Part shown: one piece after another, positions 43,111 through 50,756 of the stretch
Layout of the letters: each line of letters starts with the position of its first letter
Numbering within the stretch: position 1 is the first letter of the stretch
NCBI GenBank assembly: GCA_904501765.1
Contig: CAJGCM010000002.1
Span: forward strand, 1 to 64,000
Length of the DNA stretch: 64,000 bases
Direction: 5' to 3'
Origin: an uncultured Clostridia bacterium
Lineage (GTDB): Bacteria > Bacillota > Clostridia > Oscillospirales > CAG-272
Made by a program: the position numbers and the translations under genes
Notes under the pieces: generated by a model
The model's database searches: none
What the model was told of the DNA's origin: nothing
Seen by the model: only the letters and a program-made list of their open reading frames with translations

Positions 43111-43659
43111 TCAATATCCATAAGTACCGTTAATACTGTCGTCATCCTCGATCCATGATTTGACAGGGTAGAAAGTTGCTTCATCTTCGGAATTTCTGAC
43201 GATCACAGTTTCGATACCGGCGTTGATGATGAGACGCTTGCACATTTGACAGCTGCATGAATCGGATACTAGTTCTCCACTTTTCGCGTCGATTCCACAA
43301 AGATATAATGTAGAACCAATCATCTGATCTCTAGAAGCAGATATAATAGCGTTCGCCTCAGCGTGAACAGAGCGACACATCTCGTATCGTTCGCCGCGTG
43401 GAATATTCAGCTTGTCGCGCATGCAGAAGCAAATATCAGTGCAATTCTCTCTTCCGCGTGGTGCTCCGTTATAACCAGTAGCAATTACGACATCATTTTT
43501 TACGATAATCGCTCCGTATTTTTTACGAAGGCATGTGGACCTGGTCGCCACTGTACGTGCAATATCGAGATAATATTTAACTTTAGTTATTCGTTCCATC
43601 ACTTTTCGTTTTTCATAATACTCAGCTCTCTCCTCTTCGCTGCGCCACGGTTCTGCCAT
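43111..43659 (-). CDS. Deoxycytidylate deaminase
   Basis: 182 residues, ATG behind AAAGGCGGTG. YYLDIARTVATRSTCLRKKY, GAIIVKNDVVIATGYNGAPR, the zinc motif CRSVHAEANAII and the second ligand pair CSCQMCKRLIINAGI define ComE/dCMP deaminase. It converts dCMP to dUMP and feeds thymidylate synthesis, matching the ThyX-like gene in the same operon. Confidence 0.92.
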   Translation of the reverse strand: MAEPWRSEEERAEYYEKRKVMERITKVKYYLDIARTVATRSTCLRKKYGAIIVKNDVVIATGYNGAPRGRENCTDICFCMRDKLNIPRGERYEMCRSVHAEANAIISASRDQMIGSTLYLCGIDAKSGELVSDSCSCQMCKRLIINAGIETVIVRNSEDEATFYPVKSWIEDDDSINGTYGY

Positions 43660-44082
43660 TCAATCACCGCCTTTCAGTAATTCGGGGTTATCGTGGATAT
43701 TACCGACGATTTCGCAAAGGTGACTTTCCGCCAAGCCGATTTCGCCTAATATCGAAAAGCCATAAACATCGTTGCAGCAACCGCAATTCCATTCTTCGCT
43801 TCTGACCTCACCAAAACTTTTGCGACCTTTATACGCACTTGTGTAGCAAAGAATATCACCCTCAAAAATTTTCTTGCCGTTCTTGTCGGTAAGTCCCGTG
43901 TACTGTCCTACGGTTTCGGGAATGACAATTGCATTATCGTAGTAGTCGGAATGAAATTCGCCAGTGTATAGGATATGATAGCGATCAACTGAATCTCCAT
44001 AATGTTCGGTTTGATGAACGAGACTACCTTCGACCCACTCGCCGTTATCAATTCGTTTTCCCCTAAACAAAATCTCACGCAT
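43660..44082 (-). CDS. YopX family protein
   Basis: 140 residues from MREILFRGKRIDNGEWVEGS; GAGGTG precedes the ATG. The motifs GRYH/DRYHILYTGEFHSDYYD, VIPETVGQYTGLTDKNGKKI, FEGDIL and IGNIHDNPELL are characteristic of YopX beta-barrel proteins, frequent in phages of Gram-positives and Bacteroides. Role unknown. Adjacent to dCMP deaminase without a gap. Confidence 0.88.
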   Translation of the reverse strand: MREILFRGKRIDNGEWVEGSLVHQTEHYGDSVDRYHILYTGEFHSDYYDNAIVIPETVGQYTGLTDKNGKKIFEGDILCYTSAYKGRKSFGEVRSEEWNCGCCNDVYGFSILGEIGLAESHLCEIVGNIHDNPELLKGGD

Positions 44083-44092
44083 CAGATTCACC

Positions 44093-44230
44093 TCACAAAT
44101 CCCTGAATAATTTGAACATATTGCAGAAAAACCGAACCGCCCAACACATGGAAAACAGGGAAAAGCAAATCCAATATGCGGCACCTGCTTTTATCGTTGC
44201 GCCAATTATGGCAAATAGAACTATGCTCAT
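44093..44230 (-). CDS. Small membrane protein (45 aa)
   Basis: ATG at 44230 behind AGAGGTGA and overlapping the previous stop (ATGA). The product MSIVLFAIIGATIKAGAAYW, then ICFSLFSMCWAVRFFCNMFK, has two hydrophobic helices with a short charged end. The competing longer frame at the same place lacks these protein-like properties. No recognised function. Confidence 0.65.
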   Translation of the reverse strand: MSIVLFAIIGATIKAGAAYWICFSLFSMCWAVRFFCNMFKLFRDL

Positions 44231-44445
44231 GTTTGTTCACCTCTTGCTTTATTACCTTCGTGGTTTTCGTCATATTTTGAGCCGCCTTTGAGATACTGTT
44301 TGCCCTCATCCGTCTTGCACCATTCTGTATATTCCTTTAATAATTTATCGGTCAATACTTCGGTGTGCCCGAACATTAACGGAGCAACTAAACCTCTGTG
44401 ATATGTAAAAAGCCAAACTTCAAAACTCTGTGTCATTTTAACCAT
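44227..44445 (-). CDS. Small phage protein (72 aa)
   Basis: Start MVKMTQSFEVWLFTYHRGLV behind GAAGGTG. One amphipathic N-terminal part, then VLTDKLLKEYTEWCKTDEGK, and a basic/acidic tail KYDENHEGNKARGEQT. Overlaps both neighbours by a few bases, so it is in a tight early operon. No recognised family. Confidence 0.6.
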   Translation of the reverse strand: MVKMTQSFEVWLFTYHRGLVAPLMFGHTEVLTDKLLKEYTEWCKTDEGKQYLKGGSKYDENHEGNKARGEQT

Positions 44446-44779
44446 TGACAACACCTTCTTCCATGAGTTCCTTGTAAGAAATACCGCCAGCAAGTCCAAC
44501 AGATTTGTCACTGTCTGTCGGCGTGTAATGAGCATTTTTGAAAGCCGGATACATGAATTCGATCATCGCAAAATTTGCAACATCAATTAAATATTCGGTG
44601 TTATGCGTTTTCTCGTACGCTTCGAGTCGTTCGGCTATACACTTATACGCTTGTGCTAGTTCGGGATAAGTCTTACTCATCCATCCGTATTTATAATGCG
44701 ATGTTTCAATAGCGTTTTTCATCTTGTTTACAAACGCTTCTGAAAAATCTCTTTTGAGGATTTCGTCTCTTGTTGCCAT
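44438..44779 (-). CDS. Helical early phage protein (113 aa)
   Basis: Start MATRDEILKRDFSEAFVNKM behind AAGGTGGAG, ATGA overlap with the upstream gene. MSKTYPELAQAYKCIAERLE and TEYLIDVANFAMIEFMYPAF recur in related phages (RDFSE.F..K, NTEYLIDA.N..MIE.M.P....A.Y). All-helical; function unknown. Confidence 0.65.
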   Translation of the reverse strand: MATRDEILKRDFSEAFVNKMKNAIETSHYKYGWMSKTYPELAQAYKCIAERLEAYEKTHNTEYLIDVANFAMIEFMYPAFKNAHYTPTDSDKSVGLAGGISYKELMEEGVVNG

Positions 44780-45078
44780 CACTCCACCTTCCTTTCTCCG
44801 TAACTGCAAAAGTGTTCGTACGGCATATTTATTCCGATTTTTTTGCACCATCCAACACGTTCTTCGTGTTTTCTAGGATAGTAACACTTACAATCCTTAC
44901 ACCTCACCACTCCCACAACATCTGCGGTAGGTAATGTTTCCGCATAACTCAATGCGCCTTTAAGTCCGAGAACAGTGCCATAGGTAATAGGTTGAGTAGC
45001 TACATCGGGATTTTCGCATTCTTCGATTAAGTCTTTAATATGCTCTATAAAGTTGTCCGCATCAATATACCTTGCCAT
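44779..45078 (-). CDS. Zinc-ribbon early phage protein (99 aa)
   Basis: MARYIDADNFIEHIKDLIEE, then LPTADVVGVVRCKDCKCYYP and a second Cys pair (WCKK ... FCSYGERK). This ARYIDAD...PTADV..VVRCKDC...CSYGER layout is very common in phages of Clostridia. Probably a zinc-binding fold; role unknown. One base overlaps the next gene start. Confidence 0.72.
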   Translation of the reverse strand: MARYIDADNFIEHIKDLIEECENPDVATQPITYGTVLGLKGALSYAETLPTADVVGVVRCKDCKCYYPRKHEERVGWCKKIGINMPYEHFCSYGERKVE

Positions 45079-45606
45079 TCAATCACCGCCTTTAAGTAAT
45101 TCCGCCAAGCTTACGGGTTCGTAATTACGCACATCACAGCCGACGTTAAATGCGTTGTCGCCCAATTCGAGCAACAGGGGGTGATGTCCGTCTGTATTAC
45201 TGTGAACATGTCCATAAAAATGCAACGATCCGTGATGCTGCCTGTCCCAAACAGCAACGGGATAATGGAACAAGCAAATAACGGTATCTCCATCCTTAAT
45301 GGTCGCATAATCCTTGATCCATTCGAACTTTGATCGGTCAAAGACCTTGTCGTTCAAGAAATAACTATCGTGATTTCCTTTAATCAAGTACTTACGACCG
45401 TTCAATCTGTCCAAAAGATTGTTAGCTTTCTCGCCTTTACAGAAACCAAAGTCGCCAACAATATAAACTTCATCGCCTTTTTTAACTTTGTCATTCCACT
45501 TTTTGATCAGATATTCATCCATTTCCTCAACGTCCGTAAACGGTCTGTTTTCGTACTTAATAATATTAGAATGTCCAAAATGTAAATCACTAGTGTAATA
45601 TTTCAA
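45079..45606 (-). CDS. Metallophosphoesterase (calcineurin-like)
   Basis: 175 residues from a TTG (LKYYTSDLHFGH) with AGAGGTG six bases upstream; a GTG three codons earlier is possible. Motifs: YTSDLHFGHSNIIKY (D.H..H), VYIVGDFGF (GD), LIKGNHDSY (GNHD), LFHYPVAVW and HFYGHVHSNT (GHVH), the full two-metal set. Family members in phages hydrolyse phosphodiesters such as cyclic nucleotides or phospho-ends; possibly anti-defence or nucleotide salvage. Confidence 0.9.
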   Translation of the reverse strand: MKYYTSDLHFGHSNIIKYENRPFTDVEEMDEYLIKKWNDKVKKGDEVYIVGDFGFCKGEKANNLLDRLNGRKYLIKGNHDSYFLNDKVFDRSKFEWIKDYATIKDGDTVICLFHYPVAVWDRQHHGSLHFYGHVHSNTDGHHPLLLELGDNAFNVGCDVRNYEPVSLAELLKGGD

Positions 45607-45607
45607 T

Positions 45608-45799
45608 TCAATCACCTCTTTCTTTTGTGCGTGTGTTCCACACTCTCTTTGCTCCCCACGGTGTTAGACAAGCCTCACTCGTTTTTGCCTTAATAAAGCC
45701 ACATTCGGAGCATTGATAAACGAAAAGGTTTCTATTATCTCCTACTTTTATCAATTTTGCTTTGCCCTCGCAAATAGGACAAGGCTTCAATTCACCCAT
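45608..45799 (-). CDS. Lar-like zinc-ribbon protein (63 aa)
   Basis: MGELKPCPICEGKAKLIKVG and YQCSECGFIKAKTSEACLTP, ending WGAKRVWNTR. This is the restriction-alleviation protein (Lar) pattern LKPCP.CG...(Y).V.C..CG....A..AWN.R. Lar of Rac prophage moderates type I restriction; activity of this copy is not known. Two CxxC pairs bind zinc. ATG chosen over an upstream GTG. Confidence 0.8.
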   Translation of the reverse strand: MGELKPCPICEGKAKLIKVGDNRNLFVYQCSECGFIKAKTSEACLTPWGAKRVWNTRTKERGD

Positions 45800-46410
45800 C
45801 ACACCTCACCGCCTTTGTAATTTGGTTTGATTTTAGCGTAAATGTCACAGTATGTATCATCGAAAAAATCATCAACTTTTTCGAGAAACCACGGCTCTTT
45901 TTCTAAGTTGTAACCGCCGTAATGAGACCAATTTTCACCACCTATGCGAGCGTGAATATAAAGCACATCTTCTCGCCCTACATATTTGTTGAAAGTTTGG
46001 AGATTCTTCCAAACAGCTATTCTTGCTTTTTTTAGAGCATATTTTATCGCTTTTCGATTTTTGCCGTGAATCAAGCTCCATTTTATTCCGATTACTTTGC
46101 GGTACGAATACATCTCACCTTCGTCATCAACTTCTTCGATTGTTTTGTAAATGAGATATTTCTTTTTAAGCCAATCAGTTTTGCCTGAATACTCGTGCCA
46201 ACAACTGTTAGGGCTAAATCTCGGAATTGAGGTAATCGCATCTTCATACACAGTTGCTTCTTGTTCTTTAATTGCTTCTTCGATTTGCTCTTCCGAGATG
46301 ATCCGTTCCTCGCTCATCAACCTATAACCTCTAAGGCGAGGAATTTCAATTCCATTCTCTTTTGCGACGCTTTCGAGAGCGTCAATTTTTGCGTATGCGC
46401 CCAAATCCAT
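45799..46410 (-). CDS. Unknown early protein (203 aa)
   Basis: MDLGAYAKIDALESVAKENG, IEIPRLRGYRLMSEERIISE, EQIEEAIKEQEATVYEDAI at the N-terminus. The second half is rich in tryptophan/tyrosine (TDWLKKKYLIYKTIEEVDDE, RKAIKYALKKARIAVWKNLQ, YIHARIGGENWSHYGGYNLE). The end AKIKPNYKGG is typical of small gut phage proteins that I know as uncharacterised. Start ATG rather than the in-frame GTG just before. Confidence 0.6.
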   Translation of the reverse strand: MDLGAYAKIDALESVAKENGIEIPRLRGYRLMSEERIISEEQIEEAIKEQEATVYEDAITSIPRFSPNSCWHEYSGKTDWLKKKYLIYKTIEEVDDEGEMYSYRKVIGIKWSLIHGKNRKAIKYALKKARIAVWKNLQTFNKYVGREDVLYIHARIGGENWSHYGGYNLEKEPWFLEKVDDFFDDTYCDIYAKIKPNYKGGEV

Positions 46411-46424
46411 CACTCACGACCTCC

Positions 46425-46814
46425 TCACTCAACGATGGGTAAAGTCATGTAAATATCAGCGGGAACGTTATTTCTCCATACGTATTTATTTTTGAGAATA
46501 TAATTGTTATAGGTAGAAGCCGTTTTGTTTGCCCTCATCTTTGCCTGCGATCCCCAACTACGTTCTTCTTCGCTTTCGGAATCCTTGTACTGCTCGTATG
46601 TAAGCTTATCACTTTCGTATGAAGCAATCATGGAACGACAGGTATTTTCGACTTCTCTCAAAGTCTCGTAATTAGTATTGTCGTCAGCAACCTGAACTGC
46701 ATGAAACCAGTTATTCCACATTGCTTTGCCCTGAGGAGTTGCGTTAAAGTAAATAGGGAGTCCGATAACCAGAATAAGAACAACGACTACAAAAATACAA
46801 ATGAATACCCTCAT
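46425..46814 (-). CDS. Membrane-anchored protein (129 aa), partner of the lipoprotein
   Basis: MRVFICIFVVVVLILVIGLP at the start is a single membrane helix. The outside part has a helical region (TNYETLREVENTCRSMIASY, ESEEERSWGSQAKMRANKTA) and STYNNYILKNKYVWRNNVPA. It starts at the stop of the lipoprotein gene (one-base overlap), so both are made together. Conserved as a pair in gut phages in my memory; surface function such as superinfection exclusion is speculation. Confidence 0.65.
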   Translation of the reverse strand: MRVFICIFVVVVLILVIGLPIYFNATPQGKAMWNNWFHAVQVADDNTNYETLREVENTCRSMIASYESDKLTYEQYKDSESEEERSWGSQAKMRANKTASTYNNYILKNKYVWRNNVPADIYMTLPIVE

Positions 46815-47359
46815 TAGCCAAGCACCTCCATTTTCAAAATAGAATCGCCGATTTCGAAGGGGATATCAGAGTAAAGATATGTGCCGGTCCACTCGACATA
46901 TTTACCGTCGGGTGTAAAGAAGAAAATACCAGCATCGTTTTCGCCATAAGAACCATCAACGTCGGCCAATTCTATGGTTTTAACGCCGCCGTTTGATACA
47001 TACTCGTCTACCGCGCTAGGAGTGAGGAACGAATTAAGACTTGAAACTTTACCATCCACTATAAACTTCCCAACTGTCGCACCATTATCTGTAAACAGTA
47101 CAATATATCCAAGCGGCTTCTCAACCGCACAGGGCAGCATGTTAGCCTTTTCTCTCTGTCCGTTTACCCAGTATGTACGACGAATGAGATTGTATCTTTC
47201 CAACGAATAATTAATATCGGTAGGAGTCTGCTGTGACGAAGCTAAATTATCGGTTACCTGCTTCTGTCTATCAATATCCATGTTAGTTTCGGATACAACA
47301 TCACAGCTAGCGAGACAAAGCGCGAATATAACGGTTATAATTGCAATAAATCTTTTCAT
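46814..47359 (-). CDS. Phage-encoded lipoprotein
   Basis: 181 residues. Signal peptide MKRFIAIITVIFALCLASCD with lipobox LASC (Cys19). The mature part contains NYSLERYNLIRRTYWVNGQR, EKPLGYIVLFTDNGATVGKF, IELADVDGSYGENDAGIFFF and VEWTGTYLYSDIPFEI. I recognise this as a recurrent gut-phage lipoprotein. Lipidated phage proteins on Gram-positive cells often block superinfection; here that role is inferred. Confidence 0.82.
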   Translation of the reverse strand: MKRFIAIITVIFALCLASCDVVSETNMDIDRQKQVTDNLASSQQTPTDINYSLERYNLIRRTYWVNGQREKANMLPCAVEKPLGYIVLFTDNGATVGKFIVDGKVSSLNSFLTPSAVDEYVSNGGVKTIELADVDGSYGENDAGIFFFTPDGKYVEWTGTYLYSDIPFEIGDSILKMEVLG

Positions 47360-47382
47360 TTTATAAATCCTCTCAATTTTTA

Positions 47383-48117
47383 TTATTTTGTTTCTTTGGC
47401 GTACTCATTCAACTCGGGCTTATGCTTGCATGTCCAAATGCAACAAAGGATGTTCCACACGAACGCTCTGTCATGCGGCTCATCCTTATCGCCTCTTAAA
47501 TATTTAAGGTAATGTCTGATTGCGGAATCGATGTAACACTTAACGGGTATACCCTTCCGCCAGTTATCCTCGCCGTACTTCTTCGCACCTTCTTCAAAGT
47601 GCTTGGCGACTTCGAGGAGCATATCGGACCAAGCTTCATATCTATCGAATTCAAGTAATACCCGTTGTAAGTGGCAGACCTGACCGTCGTTCTGAAAAGC
47701 ATACACTTCATGGAATATACGATTAGCCTCTTCATCGCCGTCGTCTTCTACAAGTGTTGCATATATTTCTGCAATTACATCCAAAGGCAGCAAATCACAC
47801 CGTCCTTTGCCTTCTCTCATGTCTCTGACGGCCCCTGAAGCGAATTCAGTACGATCGCCGCTGTCGAGAATATGCGGAGTGGTGGATTCTTCCGACTTGT
47901 CAGTGAATTCTAAACGATCATCGCTAGTTAGAAAACCAACCGATTTTTCAGTCCCAGGAATTTCACGGTCCCAGCATTTAAAACAGTTATAACCTACAAT
48001 GCAAGAATCCGGGGGTGGTAGGTAACCGTAGTCGCTAGGACATCCGTCGCAGCCAGCCACATAAGTAAGATCGACTTTATCCGGATGTTCAATTTTAAGT
48101 TTTTCTCTACAGGTCAT
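47383..48117 (-). CDS. dATP/dGTP diphosphohydrolase-like protein (DUF5664) with N-terminal Cys domain
   Basis: 244 residues. Residues 1-58 are a cysteine domain, MTCREKLKIEHPDKVD ... GCDGCPSDYGY ... CFKCWDREIPGTEK, also present in the next gene. From about 82 on the DUF5664 (dGTP_diPhyd_N) pattern is clear: SGDRTEFASGAVRDMREGKG, RCDLLPLDVIAEIYATL, EVAKHFEEGAKKYGEDNWRK, AIRHYLKYLRGDKDEPHDRA. Related enzymes trim purine dNTP pools. No PurZ partner is seen, so ordinary pool control is likelier than 2-aminoadenine DNA. Confidence 0.8.
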   Translation of the reverse strand: MTCREKLKIEHPDKVDLTYVAGCDGCPSDYGYLPPPDSCIVGYNCFKCWDREIPGTEKSVGFLTSDDRLEFTDKSEESTTPHILDSGDRTEFASGAVRDMREGKGRCDLLPLDVIAEIYATLVEDDGDEEANRIFHEVYAFQNDGQVCHLQRVLLEFDRYEAWSDMLLEVAKHFEEGAKKYGEDNWRKGIPVKCYIDSAIRHYLKYLRGDKDEPHDRAFVWNILCCIWTCKHKPELNEYAKETK

Positions 48118-48129
48118 ACCGATGCCTCC

Positions 48130-48516
48130 TTACTTCATAGCCGAATTCATAGAAGTAAGAACCAACTCGAATGCTCTTTCTTCGGAGAATCCGACGTCCA
48201 CGTAAGAATCGAACAGTGCTTTTATCTCCATAGCACCTTTGTCGTACTTAGACTTATTCTCGATTCGTTCGATCTGCTCCTTAAGATTCTTAATCTCGTC
48301 AAGCAAGTCCTGCTTAGTCTTTTTCATTTCTGTTTCTCCTTTCAATTTTTCAGTTCCTGGGATTACGCGGTCCCAACAGTGTTCACAACTAAGGCGTCTA
48401 CTATCGCAAGCATGTGTGTGATATCCATAATCATTAGGGCATCCAAAGCATCCACCCTCATATGTATCATTAACATGCTCCGGATATTCAATTTTAAGTT
48501 TTTCTCTACAGGTCAT
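48130..48516 (-). CDS. Cys-domain/coiled-coil protein (paralogous N-terminus)
   Basis: 128 residues. MTCREKLKIEYPEHVN ... GGCFGCPNDYGYH ... CEHCWDRVIPGTEK repeats the N-terminal cysteine domain of the neighbour. Here it is joined to a coiled coil (TKQDLLDEIKNLKEQIERIE) and a short helical end (FSEERAFELVLTSMNSAMK). A shared zinc module on two different bodies suggests duplication with C-terminal exchange. Function unknown; perhaps a common protein- or DNA-docking unit. Confidence 0.75.
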   Translation of the reverse strand: MTCREKLKIEYPEHVNDTYEGGCFGCPNDYGYHTHACDSRRLSCEHCWDRVIPGTEKLKGETEMKKTKQDLLDEIKNLKEQIERIENKSKYDKGAMEIKALFDSYVDVGFSEERAFELVLTSMNSAMK

Positions 48517-48518
48517 CC

Positions 48519-49220
48519 TCAGCCCTCCTTAACGCCGTACGAACCCTCTCTCAAAGTGATAATATCGCTATGCGGAAGTGTCTCGATCCACTCACAGAAG
48601 GTGTGCCATTCATCGAGCTTATGGTCCTTACGCCATCTATAAATGTTAGCCAGGACTTCGTAGTTGAGTTTCACGGTGCGCTTCTGGTTGTACGAGCTGG
48701 GGAGAAGCTGAATCATCTGCCACCACTCGTTTTTAGCGCCCCTATCTCCTTCGAGAGTGTTGAGCGATTTAAGGTAATTGTGAGAATTTCTATGCTCGTT
48801 CAAAATATCAATGGTTTCCAGAAGATGTCCATAATTATTAAGATTGAGATGCTCACACGAGAAATCTTCAACCGTAAATTCCTTCTTGGCGATCGTGTGC
48901 ATGGTTGAGCAAGAGTTTGCAACGGTACCGACCTTGTATGTATCGAATTCCTTCCACCAATACAAAGGCGCAGTAATATCAACATAAACGTCGATCATTC
49001 TCCTGTACTTAGCGTGAACAGGACCGCCGTTTGCGAGCTTAAGCATGAGCTCCTTGTCGGCATCTCCGACGAAGTACTCAAATTCAGCAGTGTTGAGTGA
49101 CTGTGGATTCTCGATATGAGTGGCGTAGCTGTCGCTCTTTTCATGACTGTCCCATGGGTTTCTCATACCTCTGATTGCGTGTTCGAGGCCACATACCTCG
49201 TAGTTTTCAAGTTTAATCAT
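48519..49220 (-). CDS. ThyX-like protein, diverged
   Basis: 233 residues. GDADKELMLKLANGGPVHAK, YRRMIDVYVDITAPLYWWKE, FDTYKVGTVANSCSTMHTIA and QLLPSSYNQKRTVKLNYEVL (then WHTFCEWIETLPHSD) resemble the flavin-dependent thymidylate synthase fold, with helical core and C-terminal LP. The canonical ThyX motif RHRxxSxNExSxRY is not present; the equivalent place reads WWKEFDTYKVGTVANS. So catalysis by the normal mechanism is doubtful. Context with dCMP deaminase and the diphosphohydrolase fits thymidylate metabolism. Confidence 0.5.
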   Translation of the reverse strand: MIKLENYEVCGLEHAIRGMRNPWDSHEKSDSYATHIENPQSLNTAEFEYFVGDADKELMLKLANGGPVHAKYRRMIDVYVDITAPLYWWKEFDTYKVGTVANSCSTMHTIAKKEFTVEDFSCEHLNLNNYGHLLETIDILNEHRNSHNYLKSLNTLEGDRGAKNEWWQMIQLLPSSYNQKRTVKLNYEVLANIYRWRKDHKLDEWHTFCEWIETLPHSDIITLREGSYGVKEG

Positions 49221-49247
49221 TTTTCTTCTCCTTTTTAAATATAAATA

Positions 49248-49472
49248 TTAAAAACACCGTCTTTGATACGGTAAATTTTTTGGGTGGATTCTGATGTAAT
49301 TGTAGGGATTATAAAGTGGGGTTTTAATTTTCATACGAGCCATGCCGTACTGTTTTGGGGTTAATAGTTCTTCGTAGAAGTAATAAGCATCCTTGAAAAT
49401 ATCAACGAACTCGTCCATCGCTTTTTGAAATGCTCCGAAAAGATCGTTCATGGCATCTGTAGCATCAATCAT
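49248..49472 (-). CDS. Small phage protein with YNPYNYIRI...NLPYQRR end (74 aa)
   Basis: ATG behind ACGAGGG, overlapping the end of the upstream gene. The helical start is MNDLFGAFQKAMDEFVDIFK. The C-terminus LLTPKQYGMARMKIKTPLYN, then PYNYIRIHPKNLPYQRRCF, is recognisable from other gut phages (LLTPK.YG......SYNPY.Y.....KNLPYQRR). Unknown role, possibly nucleic-acid binding given the basic tail. Confidence 0.65.
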   Translation of the reverse strand: MIDATDAMNDLFGAFQKAMDEFVDIFKDAYYFYEELLTPKQYGMARMKIKTPLYNPYNYIRIHPKNLPYQRRCF

Positions 49473-49734
49473 TTGTTTCCCTCGTCAAATATCTAATGGC
49501 TGCGTAATAGCCATTCTGAAACCCTTGGTCATACCCTTTTTGATACTGCTTACGATCGTATCTCAAAGCTCTCATTAGTTCATCCTTGTCGACGTCAAAA
49601 CCAACATTCTTAACCGCTTTGTATACACCGTCTTCCACACGTATCTGCATTTCGGTTTCAAGAACGGTTATTGGTGATACGTAAGACGATTTAGCAATGT
49701 CTTCACTGCAAAACGCTTTAATGGTTTCCATCAT
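49465..49734 (-). CDS. Small early protein (89 aa)
   Basis: ATG at 49734 overlaps the upstream stop. MMETIKAFCSEDIAKSSYVS, EMQIRVEDGVYKAVKNVGFD, then KDELMRALRYDRKQYQKGYD with QGFQNGYYAAIRYL. The repeated Gly/Tyr stretch YDRKQYQKGYDQG is known from many small phage proteins (DR.QY..GY..G). No function known. Confidence 0.62.
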   Translation of the reverse strand: MMETIKAFCSEDIAKSSYVSPITVLETEMQIRVEDGVYKAVKNVGFDVDKDELMRALRYDRKQYQKGYDQGFQNGYYAAIRYLTRETND

Positions 49735-50042
49735 TTATTCCTCCCAAATTCTTTTATTAATAAATTATCAAAATAGTATAATACGTCCGCCTCGTTTTCA
49801 CCACTCGCCAACATTTCAAGTGCTTTGTTTGCCAACATACAATATGTGTCGGCGGTTGGAAACAGTCTCGCTTCGCTTATTTTCATAGCAATATTTCTAA
49901 ACGAACGGCCGAAAGCGCAGCTTGATAACGAGATTATTTGGTTGTCGACCTCGTTCATTCGCGCATGATCATTCAATATTGAGGAGAAATTTTTGTAAGT
50001 CGATGCGGCAAATATACTAAACTCTTTAAAAATTTTCATCAT
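49731..50042 (-). CDS. Small helical early protein (103 aa)
   Basis: MMKIFKEFSIFAASTYKNFS, SILNDHARMNEVDNQIISLS and SFRNIAMKISEARLFPTADT, with YCMLANKALEMLASGENEAD. All-helical, without cysteine motifs. Overlaps both neighbours, so it belongs to the same early operon. No recognised family. Confidence 0.55.
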   Translation of the reverse strand: MMKIFKEFSIFAASTYKNFSSILNDHARMNEVDNQIISLSSCAFGRSFRNIAMKISEARLFPTADTYCMLANKALEMLASGENEADVLYYFDNLLIKEFGRNK

Positions 50043-50265
50043 TCTTTACTCTTTCCTCTGAATAAATTTTCCATTTTCTCCTTTCATGCCCTCGGTATTT
50101 GCTCCATTCTTTAATGAATTTTTTATCATGCTCCACCTCGAACTCGGCAGTGTAAAATATATATTCGCATTCATCACACTTCCTTTTTCGATAGATTTCG
50201 TTGGATGAAGTGATATCCGCGGTCTCAATAACTTTGATGCGACCGCCGCATCTAGGACATTTCAT
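50026..50265 (-). CDS. NrdR-like zinc-ribbon protein (79 aa)
   Basis: MKCPRCGGRIKVIETADITS and YRKRKCDECEYIFYTAEFEV: a zinc ribbon of the NrdR type (MxCPxCG...V..(T)...R.R.C..C...F.T.E) without the ATP-cone domain of full NrdR. A basic tail follows (EWSKYRGHERRKWKIYSEER). Could mimic or titrate host ribonucleotide reductase control; inferred only from the ribbon. Confidence 0.75.
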   Translation of the reverse strand: MKCPRCGGRIKVIETADITSSNEIYRKRKCDECEYIFYTAEFEVEHDKKFIKEWSKYRGHERRKWKIYSEERVKNDENF

Positions 50266-50684
50266 TCCTCAACCTCTTCGCCGACGATAGAGTTGAATGC
50301 TTCCCAGAAAGAGTCGTCGAGGTCGTCCTCTCTCAGCATTGCCAAAACCATAAGGGGAGTGTTTTTCGCAATTTCTCGAGCGTTATTTAAGGCGTCCCAG
50401 AGCTGTGTAACCATTTCATCGACGATGCGTTTAACTTCAGTCTTCGTCTCGTCTGATACAGTGCGCCAAGTCATGAAGCAATCAAGTCGGATAACAATAT
50501 CTTCGATTGATCGCAGATTATTACCACTGAATATAATGTTTCTAGCTATATCCCTCGGTGTTTTATCGCTATACGCATATCGACGATTCGAAAAATTCAC
50601 GACATGATCAATATAACCTCCAGCCCAATAATCCGAATAAAATTCCTTGCCACAACAATCACATATTCGAATTGTGTATTTCAT
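50262..50684 (-). CDS. Unknown early protein with N-terminal CxxC (140 aa)
   Basis: ATG behind GAAAGGAGAGGG. MKYTIRICDCCGKEFYSDYW is a half zinc ribbon. The rest is helical (RDIARNIIFSGNNLRSIEDI, KTEVKRIVDEMVTQLWDALN) with an acidic tail DSFWEAFNSIVGEEVEE. Overlaps the zinc-ribbon gene next to it. No family recognised. Confidence 0.6.
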   Translation of the reverse strand: MKYTIRICDCCGKEFYSDYWAGGYIDHVVNFSNRRYAYSDKTPRDIARNIIFSGNNLRSIEDIVIRLDCFMTWRTVSDETKTEVKRIVDEMVTQLWDALNNAREIAKNTPLMVLAMLREDDLDDSFWEAFNSIVGEEVEE

Positions 50685-50711
50685 TTTCCCTCTCCTTTCA
50701 AGTGATAAAAA

Positions 50712-50747
50712 ATAAAACGAAAAGCCCTAAATCAGAACCTTTCGTAT
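50712..50747 (-). terminator. Terminator of the 84-residue membrane gene
   Basis: Minus strand ACGAAAGG ... CTTTTCGT then TTTATTTTTTATC, ten bases beyond the stop at 50757. Confidence 0.7.
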
Positions 50748-50756
50748 TTGTTCTTA

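Noticed and set aside
44088..44309. 73-codon minus-strand frame overlapping the 45-residue membrane gene
   Set aside because: The alternative frame has a good ribosome site, ATGA coupling and a clean membrane-protein composition; this one has neither.
47383..48117. 2-aminoadenine (Z) genome pathway suggested by the DUF5664 protein
   Set aside because: No PurZ or DatZ-like gene was found, so ordinary dNTP control is the simpler reading.
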